DNA of 64,000 nt from Polynucleobacter sp. AP-Elch-400A-B2 (GTDB taxonomy: Bacteria > Pseudomonadota > Gammaproteobacteria > Burkholderiales > Burkholderiaceae), in assembly GCF_018688355.1 (NCBI RefSeq), contig NZ_CP061317.1, positions 352,272 through 416,271 on the forward strand. Direction: 5' to 3'. Below are positions 1 through 8,729 of the stretch, piece by piece. The notes beneath the pieces are model-generated. The model searched no databases and was not told where the DNA came from. It saw nothing but the letters and a program-made list of their open reading frames with translations. The first letter of the stretch is position 1; the number at the start of each line of letters is the position of its first letter. The position numbers and the translations under genes are program-made.

Positions 1-445
1 CAACGGGTGATGTCACTGGATTAGTAAGTCGATAAATTGCTTCTAGTGATCCACCCTCAATGCCACTTTTTCTGTAGGGAGTGGCTGGGTCATGGCTAGA
101 TGGCACCCCATACCCACCTGTACAGCTTGGGCTATCGCCACAAGCTTCTGAGTTGGTGTAATTCTGACTCGCGCTGGTGTAGTAGGAATTAATGTAGCCA
201 GCAATTTGTAAATCATTGGTCAGACCGTACTCCAACTCGGTTCTAGCTGTCCACGCATCGTAGGTGCCGGCAGCTTGTTGTTTATTGAGTTGTAAGCGTT
301 GTTCAAACTCGAGTTTTCCTTTGGGTTGCAGGTCGAGGGTGTAAATCCAACCAAATGCACCTTCGCCCGCATTGGCGAATGAGAAGTGCAGGGCTGTGGC
401 TAAGAGGATGCTAAAGGCAACAAGTCTTTTGATAGTCATTTTCAT
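1..445 (-). CDS. DUF6662-like outer-membrane-type protein, C-terminus cut by window edge
   Basis: The minus strand is open from the ATG at 445 to the left edge, giving 148 residues without a stop. An apparent Sec signal peptide occupies about residues 1-26 (ending near FANA). It is followed by beta-strand-like, tyrosine-rich segments (GAFGWIYTLDLQPKG, TELEYGLTNDLQIAGYIN) that resemble the DUF6662 family of predicted outer-membrane beta-barrel proteins. The family function is not known. Two Fur-box-like palindromes lie 27-75 bases upstream of the start, so the gene is probably iron-repressed. The stop codon lies outside the window, so the full length cannot be judged. Family assignment is by eye. 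Confidence 0.7.
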   Translation of the reverse strand, partial: MKMTIKRLVAFSILLATALHFSFANAGEGAFGWIYTLDLQPKGKLEFEQRLQLNKQQAAGTYDAWTARTELEYGLTNDLQIAGYINSYYTSASQNYTNSEACGDSPSCTGGYGVPSSHDPATPYRKSGIEGGSLEAIYRLTNPVTSPV

Positions 446-471
446 GGTCTAGTGGGGTGGTCAATAAAAGT

Positions 472-519
472 AAATGAGAATGATTCTCAATATACAGTAA
501 ATGAGAACAATTCTCAATT
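472..519 (-). promoter_or_regulatory. Two tandem Fur-box-like operators
   Basis: Two similar 19-20 bp palindromes stand side by side: AAATGAGAATGATTCTCAAT at 472-491 and AATGAGAACAATTCTCAATT at 500-519. Both match the Fur consensus in its GAGAAT-ATTCTC form. They lie just upstream of the leftward gene starting at 445 and about 75 bases from the rightward DUF3820 gene. Iron-dependent repression of the leftward gene is an inference from the motif and its position. Confidence 0.75.
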
Positions 520-593
520 GAGAAATTGACCCTGCGCGCTTTGTTGTTGAGTTTTTGCCTGGGAATGCCCCCGAGCTTGTAAGATTTGGATCT

Positions 594-836
594 ATGGATT
601 CAGAAGCCCTGGTGAAGCTGGTCACAATGAAGATGCCTTTCGGCAAACATGCTGGCCGTGCGCTTGCAGACTTGCCTAGCAATTATTTGGCGTGGTTTGC
701 TCGTGAGGGATTTCCTAAGAGCGAGCTGGGCCAGTTGCTGGGGTTGATGCACACCCTAGACCATAATGGCTTACGCGGATTATTGGCCCCTATCCAACGA
801 GCTCATGGAATTGCTCCTCGCAATCGCGAGCAATAA
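594..836 (+). CDS. DUF3820 family small protein
   Basis: This 80-residue protein carries the DUF3820 signature: MPFGKHAGRALADLP near the N-terminus, then NYLAWFAREGFP. The family is related to the putative quorum-sensing-regulated YjeF-neighbour type proteins and has no proven activity. The reading frame can be extended back to a TTG at 555, but the ATG at 594 gives the usual family length and is preferred. The gene ends 4 bases before the end of the oppositely oriented nuclease gene. Confidence 0.75.
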   Translation: MDSEALVKLVTMKMPFGKHAGRALADLPSNYLAWFAREGFPKSELGQLLGLMHTLDHNGLRGLLAPIQRAHGIAPRNREQ

Positions 837-840
837 AGCT

Positions 841-1860
841 TTATTTAGAGCGCACTATTACTATGACGCGATTGCGTTCATAGATCACACTAGGTGAGTC
901 TGGCGGGCTGCTCAGGAAGAGGGTGGCCTGCAATGCACTTTGCGCCTGAATTTCTTGCGCCAGCTTTTGAGCCAACCCTAGATTGCGGTCGTATTGAATC
1001 TGCACACTGCTAACCTTCCCCGCTTTGATGTTAGAGGCCAGTGCTAAAACCTTCTCACCCGAATACTGATCAAAAAAAACGGGATACCACCCACCCACCA
1101 TAGGCCTGGCCTCCGAACTACTCTTTTCAGCTGATTTACTGGACTTACTTTCATTACCCTCTATCGGAAGGTGAAAGTCGATGCCGGTCTTTTGAATGAG
1201 TTCGGCATAGGAGATCGGTGCACTCATTTGTGCATCATCGGTGTTTTCGACCCAATAAGCCCAAGCTAATTTTTTGGCAGGATCGTATACCAGCTTGTAG
1301 AGATGACTCGGAATGGTGACCTTGCCTCTGCCAATGCTGCCGGCATGACCCACCGATCCAGTAAAGACAAAGACATCGCCTTGAACGCGCTTGATATACA
1401 TCCTCGTGGACTCTTCAACTCGTTTAGCCCAGATGCCTTGATTGTTTTGCCGAGCTTGCGGCATCATATTTGCCAGGGAGAAGGACTGCGCCATTCCCCT
1501 CTCACTTGTCATGTCACCAGCTGGCACGTTGTGACCCCGGTCATATCCGCTGCCGCGATAGTCTGCCAGTACGGAGCGTTCATGTGCTGGGAGCCTGGCC
1601 TCTTCGTAGAACTGATTGGTGCGGCGAGGGTGTGGCTCCTGGAGTTGTTGGCTACTTAACCTCTCAACTGTATAAATGGGCTTTTTATCTGAAGGCGAGT
1701 AGTAGATCGCGAAATCATCAAAACAAAGGTCTCGCCCCACCTGTGTGGTGCTGGGTATTTGTTGATTTGGGAATAGATCCTGGCATTGATCGAAGAGAGC
1801 TGACGCGCTCAGTGGTAGCCAAATCAAGATTAATAAGAGGGGTTTGGCCAAGACTTTCAT
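841..1860 (-). CDS. Secreted DNA/RNA non-specific endonuclease (NucA/EndA type)
   Basis: This 339-residue protein starts with a Sec signal peptide (about residues 1-21, ending LSASA). The beta-beta-alpha-metal nuclease fold follows. Its catalytic motif DRGH is at residues 107-110, with H110 the expected general base, and a downstream NNQGIWAKRVEE segment supplies the metal-binding Asn. Such enzymes cut DNA and RNA without sequence preference in the periplasm or outside the cell, for nutrient scavenging or turnover. Beyond the nuclease domain there is a serine-rich linker (about 235-255) and an extra C-terminal segment of about 85 residues that I do not recognise. It is transcribed alone and converges with the DUF3820 gene. 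Confidence 0.88.
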   Translation of the reverse strand: MKVLAKPLLLILIWLPLSASALFDQCQDLFPNQQIPSTTQVGRDLCFDDFAIYYSPSDKKPIYTVERLSSQQLQEPHPRRTNQFYEEARLPAHERSVLADYRGSGYDRGHNVPAGDMTSERGMAQSFSLANMMPQARQNNQGIWAKRVEESTRMYIKRVQGDVFVFTGSVGHAGSIGRGKVTIPSHLYKLVYDPAKKLAWAYWVENTDDAQMSAPISYAELIQKTGIDFHLPIEGNESKSSKSAEKSSSEARPMVGGWYPVFFDQYSGEKVLALASNIKAGKVSSVQIQYDRNLGLAQKLAQEIQAQSALQATLFLSSPPDSPSVIYERNRVIVIVRSK

Positions 1861-2379
1861 TACATATGAGTGTAGTGAGTGTTGTCATCAGGGGGCGAAG
1901 ATTTTGCCCATACGTGGCGATCAAGCTAGCTCTAAGGCTGGTATTGATGAGTGCTTAGAACTCTTTTATCTGATATTTCATTTGAGCAAAACAAATTTCA
2001 ACAGGCCAAGGCGTAACTTGAGCTCATGAACGAAAAAACACTACCGGTAGAAAATTTAGCCCATCAAAATACTAGATGTACGGGTCAGGCGTCTCTTTTG
2101 AAGAGCAAAAAAGGTAAAAAAATCGGAATTTAAGCACTTTTTTATTATATGAAATAAGTCCCCACTAACTTCTTTAAACTATTGAATTTAAATGGATAAA
2201 TATCAAATCCTCAGGCTTTCATAGGGATCATCCGTATTTCAAGACCTATAAGTTATGAAAATCAGTTTCCTTATTCTTGACTTGATATAAGAACCTTTTT
2301 ACAGTGACTCATGTTTTTTACTTATTGCAATGCAACATAAATCTGAGTGTTGATTTTTTGAGGGCTTGCAAGACTACGA
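1861..2379. other. AT-rich intergenic region, 519 bp
   Basis: No convincing gene is present. The region separates the start of the nuclease gene (leftward) from the transglycosylase gene (rightward), so it should hold both promoters. A 35-codon ATG frame (2026-2133) lacks a ribosome binding site and is not called. A weak sigma-70-like element is listed separately. Confidence 0.5.
2277..2305 (+). promoter_or_regulatory. Possible sigma-70 promoter for the transglycosylase gene
   Basis: TTGACT (2277-2282) is followed after 17 bases by TACAGT (2300-2305), a fair match to -35/-10 elements, about 75 bases before the start codon at 2380. This is pattern matching in AT-rich DNA only. Confidence 0.3.
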
Positions 2380-3363
2380 ATGATTAAATGTTTTTCTGCC
2401 AATTCGAGTGACACGCAACTAGCACAGCCAGCAACGGCTCACGCTAAGAATTTGCTCGCTCATGCTCTATCCCCTGTCTACAGGGTCATGAATGGTCTAT
2501 TGATTGTGACCGTGTTCATGACCGTCGGACTCTGGCTTTCCGGTAACGGAACTCAAGCAGGTGCATTTGATTTAGCTCGAATCCTGGTTCCAGACGAAGC
2601 TCGCCATATAGTTTGGCAAAACGGTTTCGGCATGCTCGATCAGTATCAAGAAGCGACTGCTAAGGCATCTGCCGATGAAGAAATTGCCAATGTGCTTTAC
2701 GGAAATACATTAGCTATGCCTGACAGTAGTTTATTTAGTGCTAAGCAACAAACAGTTGCCCTGTTGATGCCCTCAGTTGCGCATACCCAAGTAAAGCCGA
2801 TCTCCCATTTGGCTGATCGCATTCCCACTTCAAAAATTGATCCTCAGGCGCTGGATTCAAAGTTGATGGTATCCATTCAAAATCAACGCGCAGTAGCTGA
2901 CTTCTTTGAGAAGAAGTACAAGTTGGATCGCGCCAAGATCGAGGAATATGTATCCAATACTGTGTTGATTGCAAAGGAAGTCAATATTGACCCAGTACTC
3001 TTGCTTGCCGTGATTTCGGTAGAGTCCAACTTTAACCCCCTAATTAAGAGCCACGCTGGTGCTGAAGGCTTGATGCAGGTAATGACCGCGATTCATAAGG
3101 ACAAGTACGCCTTGTATGGTGGCGCTTCTGATGCGGTAAAGCCTGAGGTGAATATTCGGGTAGGCGCTTATATATTGAAGTATTTGATTGCCACTAGCGG
3201 CTCATTGCGTAATGGCTTGAAATACTATGTTGGTGCTGCCAACGCAGAGAACGATGGCGGCTATACCGACAAGGTGATGGCGGAAAGAAATCGTTTGATT
3301 AGCTTGTGTCAGCCAGCAACGCCCAACAAATTCACTTTGAACGGTAAAGATTTACGCTCATAA
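2380..3363 (+). CDS. Membrane-anchored lytic transglycosylase (SLT domain)
   Basis: This 327-residue protein has a single membrane segment at about residues 36-54 and a linker, followed by a Slt70/MltE-type domain in the C-terminal half. The catalytic Glu is E215 in LLLAVISVESNFNP, followed by the family motif GAEGLMQVM. The enzyme would cleave the MurNAc-GlcNAc bond of peptidoglycan in the periplasm, releasing 1,6-anhydro products, during wall remodelling. The ATG at 2380 lacks a strong ribosome binding site, so the exact start is not secure. It is transcribed alone and ends at a shared bidirectional terminator. Confidence 0.88.
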   Translation: MIKCFSANSSDTQLAQPATAHAKNLLAHALSPVYRVMNGLLIVTVFMTVGLWLSGNGTQAGAFDLARILVPDEARHIVWQNGFGMLDQYQEATAKASADEEIANVLYGNTLAMPDSSLFSAKQQTVALLMPSVAHTQVKPISHLADRIPTSKIDPQALDSKLMVSIQNQRAVADFFEKKYKLDRAKIEEYVSNTVLIAKEVNIDPVLLLAVISVESNFNPLIKSHAGAEGLMQVMTAIHKDKYALYGGASDAVKPEVNIRVGAYILKYLIATSGSLRNGLKYYVGAANAENDGGYTDKVMAERNRLISLCQPATPNKFTLNGKDLRS

Positions 3364-3391
3364 GATCTACAGTTTTTCCCAAGAAAAAATA

Positions 3392-3424
3392 AAGGCCACT
3401 CAGTTTATTTAAACGAGTGGCCTT
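3392..3424. terminator. Bidirectional Rho-independent terminator
   Basis: A perfect 10-bp stem (AAGGCCACTC / GAGTGGCCTT) encloses a 13-base AT-rich loop between two convergent genes. On the minus strand it is followed by a good T-rich tract, so it mainly ends the FKBP gene. On the plus strand the T tract is weak. Confidence 0.85.
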
Positions 3425-3447
3425 ATTACTTGCGAATGCAGGGCGGA

Positions 3448-3795
3448 TTAATTTACGCCATGAAGCTCCACATCAAATATCAGTGTTGCATTTGGGGGAA
3501 TCACACCACCGGCACCACGTGGACCATAACCCATCTCAGATGGAATGATTAAGGTGCGCTTGCCACCAATTTTCATGCCTTGTACGCCTTCATCCCAGCC
3601 TTTGATAACATGGCCAGCGCCCAAAGGAAAACTAAACAGCTGGCCGCGGTCTAAGGAGCTATCAAATTTTTGACCTTTATGATCTGGCGCGTTTTCATCA
3701 AATAACCATCCGGTGTAATGCACGTCTACATGGTTGCCGGCAGTCGCTTCTTTACCATCGCCCACAACGGTATCTATTTTTTGGAGTTCGCTCAC
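3448..3795 (-). CDS. FKBP-type peptidyl-prolyl cis-trans isomerase
   Basis: This 115-residue single-domain FKBP catalyses cis-trans isomerisation of Xaa-Pro bonds. It has the core motifs VHYTGWL, FDSSLDRG, VIKGWDEGVQGMKIGGKR and IPPNATLIFDVEL. No signal peptide is present, so it should be cytoplasmic. The frame stays open upstream to 3930, but the GTG at 3795 is chosen because AGGAAG stands 7 bases before it and because the resulting start matches the usual length of this class. It is divergent from the DUF6352 gene, with 75 bases between them for promoters. Confidence 0.92.
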   Translation of the reverse strand: MSELQKIDTVVGDGKEATAGNHVDVHYTGWLFDENAPDHKGQKFDSSLDRGQLFSFPLGAGHVIKGWDEGVQGMKIGGKRTLIIPSEMGYGPRGAGGVIPPNATLIFDVELHGVN

Positions 3796-3870
3796 GTTTA
3801 TCTTCCTCTTTGGCTGAAATTGAGGGGCTAGTATATTCTGAGCGTAACCTTTTTGTTCGAGCAAACTAAC

Positions 3871-4887
3871 ATGACAAACTTCTGGCCTCATTCTGCGTAT
3901 AAAACCCTGACGGTGGGGTCTGATAAGCAACTGCTGGTAACTGATGATTTTCTGCGTACTTACTTACTACGCCCTGAGTTAAACCTCGTTCCTGAATCCT
4001 GTAATGTTGAGCGCGCCCTACATCAGCGTTTAAGTGAGAACCCCCGCGCAGTGATTGCCGATGAGGAAATTGCTGGCATGGCAGATTCCGATATTCAGGT
4101 GAACTACCAAGTGTGGCTCAGGTATCGGGCCAAGCTATTAGCCGCTAGTTCTTTAGAGAACTTTTACATGAGCTTGTTTAAGGGTGATGGCGTAGATGTA
4201 CCGCCCTTATTTATTTCTCAATTAGCGCAAATATTTATTCGACATATTTTGGGGGAGGATTGCCATCCTTTGGATGCACGCATGGGTGAACTCTTCTTCC
4301 GGACTCAAAAGATTACTGTGTTGGAGGACGGTGTGGTGATGGGCGCAGATGATGAGGTCGTGACTCGCAATGCTCAGGCAGGGGAGACTGGCAATATCTT
4401 AGATCTGCTCAAAAGTAAGTCGATGTCTATGCGCTCGATCGACTTAGATGTCTTGCATGAAGAAAACGCGGAACTCTATTGGGATAAGAGCGAGGACTAT
4501 GACTTTGCAGTGCAGTTGAACTTTGGTCAGCCGCCTATTAATCATTTTTGCCGCGTCCTCGAAAAATGGGTGCAGCACTTTTTAGGTGCACAAGTGCGTA
4601 TTACGCCAATGCAGCAAATCTCCGATCCAAAATGGTCTTGGCATGTTGGCCTAGATGCTGCAGCGACAGATATCCTCAATAAGCTTTACAACAAAGAGAC
4701 GGTTGACACCGACGAACTTGAGAAGGTGATTTGCTTATTCCGTTTGGACTTTATTGATGAGGCTGCAGTGACTCAAGCTCAGGCTGGAAAGCCGGTATAC
4801 ATGGGCATTGCCATGAATGATGAGAAGCAGCTCAAACTCAAACCGCAAAACCTGCTCTTCAATCTACCTTTAGCAAAAGCTTCTTAA
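3871..4887 (+). CDS. DUF6352 family protein
   Basis: This 338-residue soluble protein starts MTNFWPHSAYKTL and carries LLVTDDFLRTYLLRPELN, the N-terminal hallmark of the DUF6352 family found in Burkholderiales. No enzymatic motif, signal peptide or membrane segment is seen, and the function is unknown. The ATG at 3871 is chosen over an upstream TTG at 3853 because family members begin with this MxxFWP pattern. No clear ribosome binding site precedes it, which suggests a leaderless or weakly initiated message. The gene ends 4 bases into the tail of the convergent MFS gene. Confidence 0.8.
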   Translation: MTNFWPHSAYKTLTVGSDKQLLVTDDFLRTYLLRPELNLVPESCNVERALHQRLSENPRAVIADEEIAGMADSDIQVNYQVWLRYRAKLLAASSLENFYMSLFKGDGVDVPPLFISQLAQIFIRHILGEDCHPLDARMGELFFRTQKITVLEDGVVMGADDEVVTRNAQAGETGNILDLLKSKSMSMRSIDLDVLHEENAELYWDKSEDYDFAVQLNFGQPPINHFCRVLEKWVQHFLGAQVRITPMQQISDPKWSWHVGLDAAATDILNKLYNKETVDTDELEKVICLFRLDFIDEAAVTQAQAGKPVYMGIAMNDEKQLKLKPQNLLFNLPLAKAS

Positions 4888-6086
4888 GCGCTAGATGAGG
4901 CGCTAGTCTTCTTAAGATTAGCGCTCAGCCAAATCAAAGCACCAGCAGTGACGGCAACAGGAAGTAGCGATCCTAGATTGAGGATATTCCAGCCCTGAGA
5001 GGTAATCAGCGCTCCGGAGCCGAAGGAGGTGAAAGCCATAGTGCCAAACACAAAGAAGTTAATTGCTGCCTGAGCTTTGTCGCGCTCCTCTGGTCGGTAT
5101 GCAGTCATCGCTAACGATGTGGAGCCGGTAAATAAAAAGTTCCAGCCAACGCCCAGCAAAAATAAGGCAATTAAAAATTGGTGGAAGTCGACACCGGTAA
5201 GTGCAATTGCAATACACAGGAGATTGAGTATGACTCCGACGCCCATGATCTTGAGTGTGCCAAAACGCTGAATGAGCGAGCCAGTAAAGAAACCGGGCGC
5301 GAACATGCCAATCACATGCCACTCTAAAACCATAGCCGTATCCGAAAACGGGAGTTCACAAATTTGCATGGCAAGTGGGGTGGCTGCCATCAGGAGGTTC
5401 ATTACGCCGTAGCCCAAAGATGCGCCGATTACGGCAACTAGAAAGACCGGTTGTTGCAGAATGGTTTTAAGACTCCTGCCGGCTGAAAGTGAATGCTGCG
5501 TCTTGAACTCTTCTGGAAAGTGGATGAATTGCATCACGATGATCCCGATAAAGCCGGCTATCGAGAGAGTGAGGTAAGCGCCCAAAAAGGCGGTATCAAA
5601 GAAGTCTTTAGTCCATGAGGCAAGATTGGGGCCAATCACTGCGCCAAGAATCCCGCCAGCTAACACCCAAGAGACTGCCTTATCTCTCTGGCTAACCGCA
5701 GTCAACTCAGCCGCCGCAAATCGATAGAGCTGCCCATTGGCGCTGTAATAGCCTGCAATAAAGGTACCGAGCACCAGTAGCCAGAAGTTTTTGGAAACGG
5801 CGGCATAGGCGCATAGAAGGGCTGAAAAGACCGCTACCAGAAGACCTAACTGGAAAGAAATTTTGCGACCAAAGTAATTTTGGGTTTTGGCAACAATGGA
5901 GGTTGAGAAGGCGCCCCCGACAACGTAGCCCATCACGGGCAAGGTAGCCATCCAGGCGACTGGACTCAGACTGAGCCCAACTAGGCCATTAATGGCGATA
6001 AAGGTCACATTGTTGGTCAAAAACAAGCCCTGGCAAAGAATCAGCAGCACGAGGTTTTTATTGAGTAAAGGGTGCTTGTTCGTCAT
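4884..6086 (-). CDS. MFS transporter
   Basis: This 400-residue, strongly hydrophobic protein has about twelve predicted membrane helices. A charged loop after the second helix (KTQNYFGRKISFQ) fits the MFS A-motif region, and a long central loop follows helix 6. It belongs to the major facilitator superfamily of secondary carriers in the inner membrane. The substrate cannot be told from sequence, and no neighbouring gene gives a hint. The gene overlaps the end of the DUF6352 gene by 4 bases (convergent). Confidence 0.85.
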   Translation of the reverse strand: MTNKHPLLNKNLVLLILCQGLFLTNNVTFIAINGLVGLSLSPVAWMATLPVMGYVVGGAFSTSIVAKTQNYFGRKISFQLGLLVAVFSALLCAYAAVSKNFWLLVLGTFIAGYYSANGQLYRFAAAELTAVSQRDKAVSWVLAGGILGAVIGPNLASWTKDFFDTAFLGAYLTLSIAGFIGIIVMQFIHFPEEFKTQHSLSAGRSLKTILQQPVFLVAVIGASLGYGVMNLLMAATPLAMQICELPFSDTAMVLEWHVIGMFAPGFFTGSLIQRFGTLKIMGVGVILNLLCIAIALTGVDFHQFLIALFLLGVGWNFLFTGSTSLAMTAYRPEERDKAQAAINFFVFGTMAFTSFGSGALITSQGWNILNLGSLLPVAVTAGALIWLSANLKKTSASSSA

Positions 6087-6336
6087 GCATTGCAGTTTAC
6101 GATGTTAGTCAGTGCAGGCTGGGCATGGTGGATTCCCTTAAATTGGGCAATTGAACCAATTTGCTGCCTAAAACCCCTGAAATTGCTGGGGTCGATGATT
6201 TAAAATAGATTTCTCGGTCCAGTGCGTGAAATTACACCCAAGATAGCCAAAAGCGCCTGAAGTGTTGTGTGCGGAATGCGAGAGTGGTTCGGTATAAGGC
6301 CGACCCCTAATATTTACCCATATCGAGGAAACATCA

Positions 6337-8574
6337 ATGGCTTCAGAGAAATCAAAGATTATTTACACGCTGACAGATGAGGCGCCCTTATTGGCAACCT
6401 GTGCATTTTTGCCAATCATTCGTACTTTTACAGCGCCAGTAGGAGTTCAGGTTGTAGAAAGCGATATTTCTGTTGCGGCGCGTATCTTGTCAAACTTCTC
6501 TGATTGCTTAACTGCAGAGCAAAAAGTTCCCGATAATTTGGCTGAGCTGGGTCGTATGACTTTATTGCCTGAAACCAACATCATTAAGTTGCCCAATATC
6601 AGTGCTTCAGTTCCACAGTTGCTCGCTGCTATTAAAGAGTTGCAAGCCAAGGGTTACAAAATCCCTGATTTTCCAGATGATCCTAAAAATGATGCTGAAA
6701 AAGAAATTCGTACGCATTACTCCAAGTGTTTGGGTAGCGCAGTAAACCCCGTATTGCGCGAAGGTAACTCTGATCGCCGTGCACCAAACGCTGTTAAGCG
6801 TTATGCCCGTAAGAACCCGCACTCGATGGGTGAGTGGAGCCAAGCCTCCCGTACGCACGTATCGCATATGCATGGTGGTGACTTCTACGCAGGTGAGAAG
6901 TCAATGACCATGACCAAGGCATGTGATGTAAAGATGGATCTAGTAACGAAGAGTGGCAAAACGATTGTTCTCAAGCCAAAAGTGAGTTTAATTGCTGGTG
7001 AAATTATTGACAGCATGTACATGAGTAAAAAAGCACTCTGCGAGTTTTATGAACAAGAGATCGAAGATGCTTACAAGACTGGCATGATGTTGTCCTTGCA
7101 TGTAAAAGCCACCATGATGAAGGTGTCACACCCAATCGTGTTTGGTCATGCTGTAAAGATTTTCTACAAAGACGCATTTGAAAAGCATGGCAAGTTGTTT
7201 GATGAGTTAGGTGTCAATCCAAACAACGGTATGAGTAGCTTGTACGAAAAAATCAAAACTTTGCCAGAATCTAAACGTGAAGAAATCATTCAGGACTTAC
7301 ATGCTTGCCATGAGCACCGCCCAGCGTTAGCGATGGTGGACTCTGCCAAAGGCATTACTAACCTGCATTCACCAAGTGATGTGATCGTAGATGCATCGAT
7401 GCCAGCAATGATTCGTGTGGGCGGCAAGATGTGGGGTGCTGATGGTCGTTTGCATGACACCAAAGCGGTTATTCCAGAAAGTACTTTCGCTCGCATCTAT
7501 CAAGAGATCATTAACTTTTGCAAGACGCACGGTAACTTCGATCCAAAAACGATGGGTACAGTACCTAACGTGGGCTTGATGGCCCAGCAGGCAGAAGAGT
7601 ACGGCTCACATGACAAGACCTTTGAAATCACTGAGGCTGGTGTGGCTCGTATTGTTGCGGATGATGGCACAGTCTTGTTGGAGCAGAATGTGGAAGAGGG
7701 CGATATCTGGCGTATGTGCCAAGTTAAAGATGCGCCGATTCGTGACTGGGTGAAGTTAGCAGTCAACCGCGCACGCTTGTCGCATACTCCAGCCGTGTTC
7801 TGGCTGGATGAGTACCGTCCACATGAGGCTGAATTAATTAAAAAAGTTCAAGTCTATCTAAAAGACTACGACTTAACTGGTGTAGATATTCAGATCATGT
7901 CGCAGACTCGCGCAATGCGCTACACCTTAGAGCGCATTATTCGCGGTAAGGATACGATCTCAGTGACCGGTAATATTTTGCGCGATTACCTCACTGACTT
8001 ATTCCCAATTATGGAGCTCGGTACTAGCGCCAAGATGTTATCTATCGTGCCGTTGATGGCGGGTGGCGGCCTCTTTGAAACTGGTGCTGGCGGTTCTGCT
8101 CCTAAGCACGTTCAACAGCTGGTTGAAGAAAATCATTTGCGCTGGGATTCCTTAGGTGAGTTCTTGGCTCTAGCAGTTTCTTTAGAAGATATTGGTGATA
8201 AGACTGGTAACGCTAAAGTCAAAATCTTGGCTCGCACTTTAGATGAAGCTACTGGCACATTATTGGATAACAATAAGTCGCCATCACCACGTACTGGTGA
8301 GCTAGATAATCGCGGTAGCCAGTTTTACTTAGCGATGTACTGGGCTCAGGCTTTAGCTGCGCAAACTGAAGATAAAGAATTGCAAGCCCACTTTGCCCCG
8401 ATTGCAAAAGCATTGACTGAGAATGAGCAAAAGATTGTTGCTGAGTTCAAGGCGGTACAAGGCAAACCGGCGGATATTGGTGGCTATTACATGCCTGATC
8501 ACGACAAGTTTGTGGCAGTGATGTGTCCAAGCGCTACCTTGAATAGCATCTTAAAAACGGCATCAGCCACTTAA
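6337..8574 (+). CDS. icd: Isocitrate dehydrogenase, NADP-dependent, monomeric type
   Basis: The 745-residue length and sequence are typical of the monomeric IDH family, which is unrelated in size to the dimeric 400-residue enzymes. It converts isocitrate to 2-oxoglutarate and CO2 with NADP+ in the TCA cycle. Recognisable blocks are the N-terminal KIIYTLTDEAPLLAT, the substrate-binding stretch GNSDRRAPNAVKRYARK at about 143-159, and the C-terminal SPSPRTGELDNRGS. A good ribosome binding site (GAGGAAAC) lies just before the ATG. It is transcribed alone, with a strong terminator after it. Confidence 0.97.
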   Translation: MASEKSKIIYTLTDEAPLLATCAFLPIIRTFTAPVGVQVVESDISVAARILSNFSDCLTAEQKVPDNLAELGRMTLLPETNIIKLPNISASVPQLLAAIKELQAKGYKIPDFPDDPKNDAEKEIRTHYSKCLGSAVNPVLREGNSDRRAPNAVKRYARKNPHSMGEWSQASRTHVSHMHGGDFYAGEKSMTMTKACDVKMDLVTKSGKTIVLKPKVSLIAGEIIDSMYMSKKALCEFYEQEIEDAYKTGMMLSLHVKATMMKVSHPIVFGHAVKIFYKDAFEKHGKLFDELGVNPNNGMSSLYEKIKTLPESKREEIIQDLHACHEHRPALAMVDSAKGITNLHSPSDVIVDASMPAMIRVGGKMWGADGRLHDTKAVIPESTFARIYQEIINFCKTHGNFDPKTMGTVPNVGLMAQQAEEYGSHDKTFEITEAGVARIVADDGTVLLEQNVEEGDIWRMCQVKDAPIRDWVKLAVNRARLSHTPAVFWLDEYRPHEAELIKKVQVYLKDYDLTGVDIQIMSQTRAMRYTLERIIRGKDTISVTGNILRDYLTDLFPIMELGTSAKMLSIVPLMAGGGLFETGAGGSAPKHVQQLVEENHLRWDSLGEFLALAVSLEDIGDKTGNAKVKILARTLDEATGTLLDNNKSPSPRTGELDNRGSQFYLAMYWAQALAAQTEDKELQAHFAPIAKALTENEQKIVAEFKAVQGKPADIGGYYMPDHDKFVAVMCPSATLNSILKTASAT

Positions 8575-8593
8575 GATCAACTTGCTTCACGAG

Positions 8594-8622
8594 AAGGGTA
8601 AACCGCTGGGTTTACCCTTTTT
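8594..8622 (+). terminator. Rho-independent terminator of icd
   Basis: An 11-bp stem AAGGGTAAACC / GGTTTACCCTT with a short loop is followed by a T run, 20 bases after the icd stop codon. Confidence 0.9.
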
Positions 8623-8729
8623 CTTGTCCGCATTTTGGGTCGGTACAGTAGCTCAGCAATAAATTGGTAGGCGTAGGAGAATAAGACCTATTGTCACTAT
8701 GAGATTAAATCCATTGAGGAGACTTTGAT

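Noticed and set aside
1303..1958. Two overlapping open frames on the plus strand
   Set aside because: Both are antisense to the nuclease gene with its DRGH motif and signal peptide; no ribosome site and no recognisable protein.
2026..2133. 35-codon ATG frame in the gap before the transglycosylase
   Set aside because: No ribosome binding site and no supporting context; AT-rich lysine tail is what chance frames look like here.
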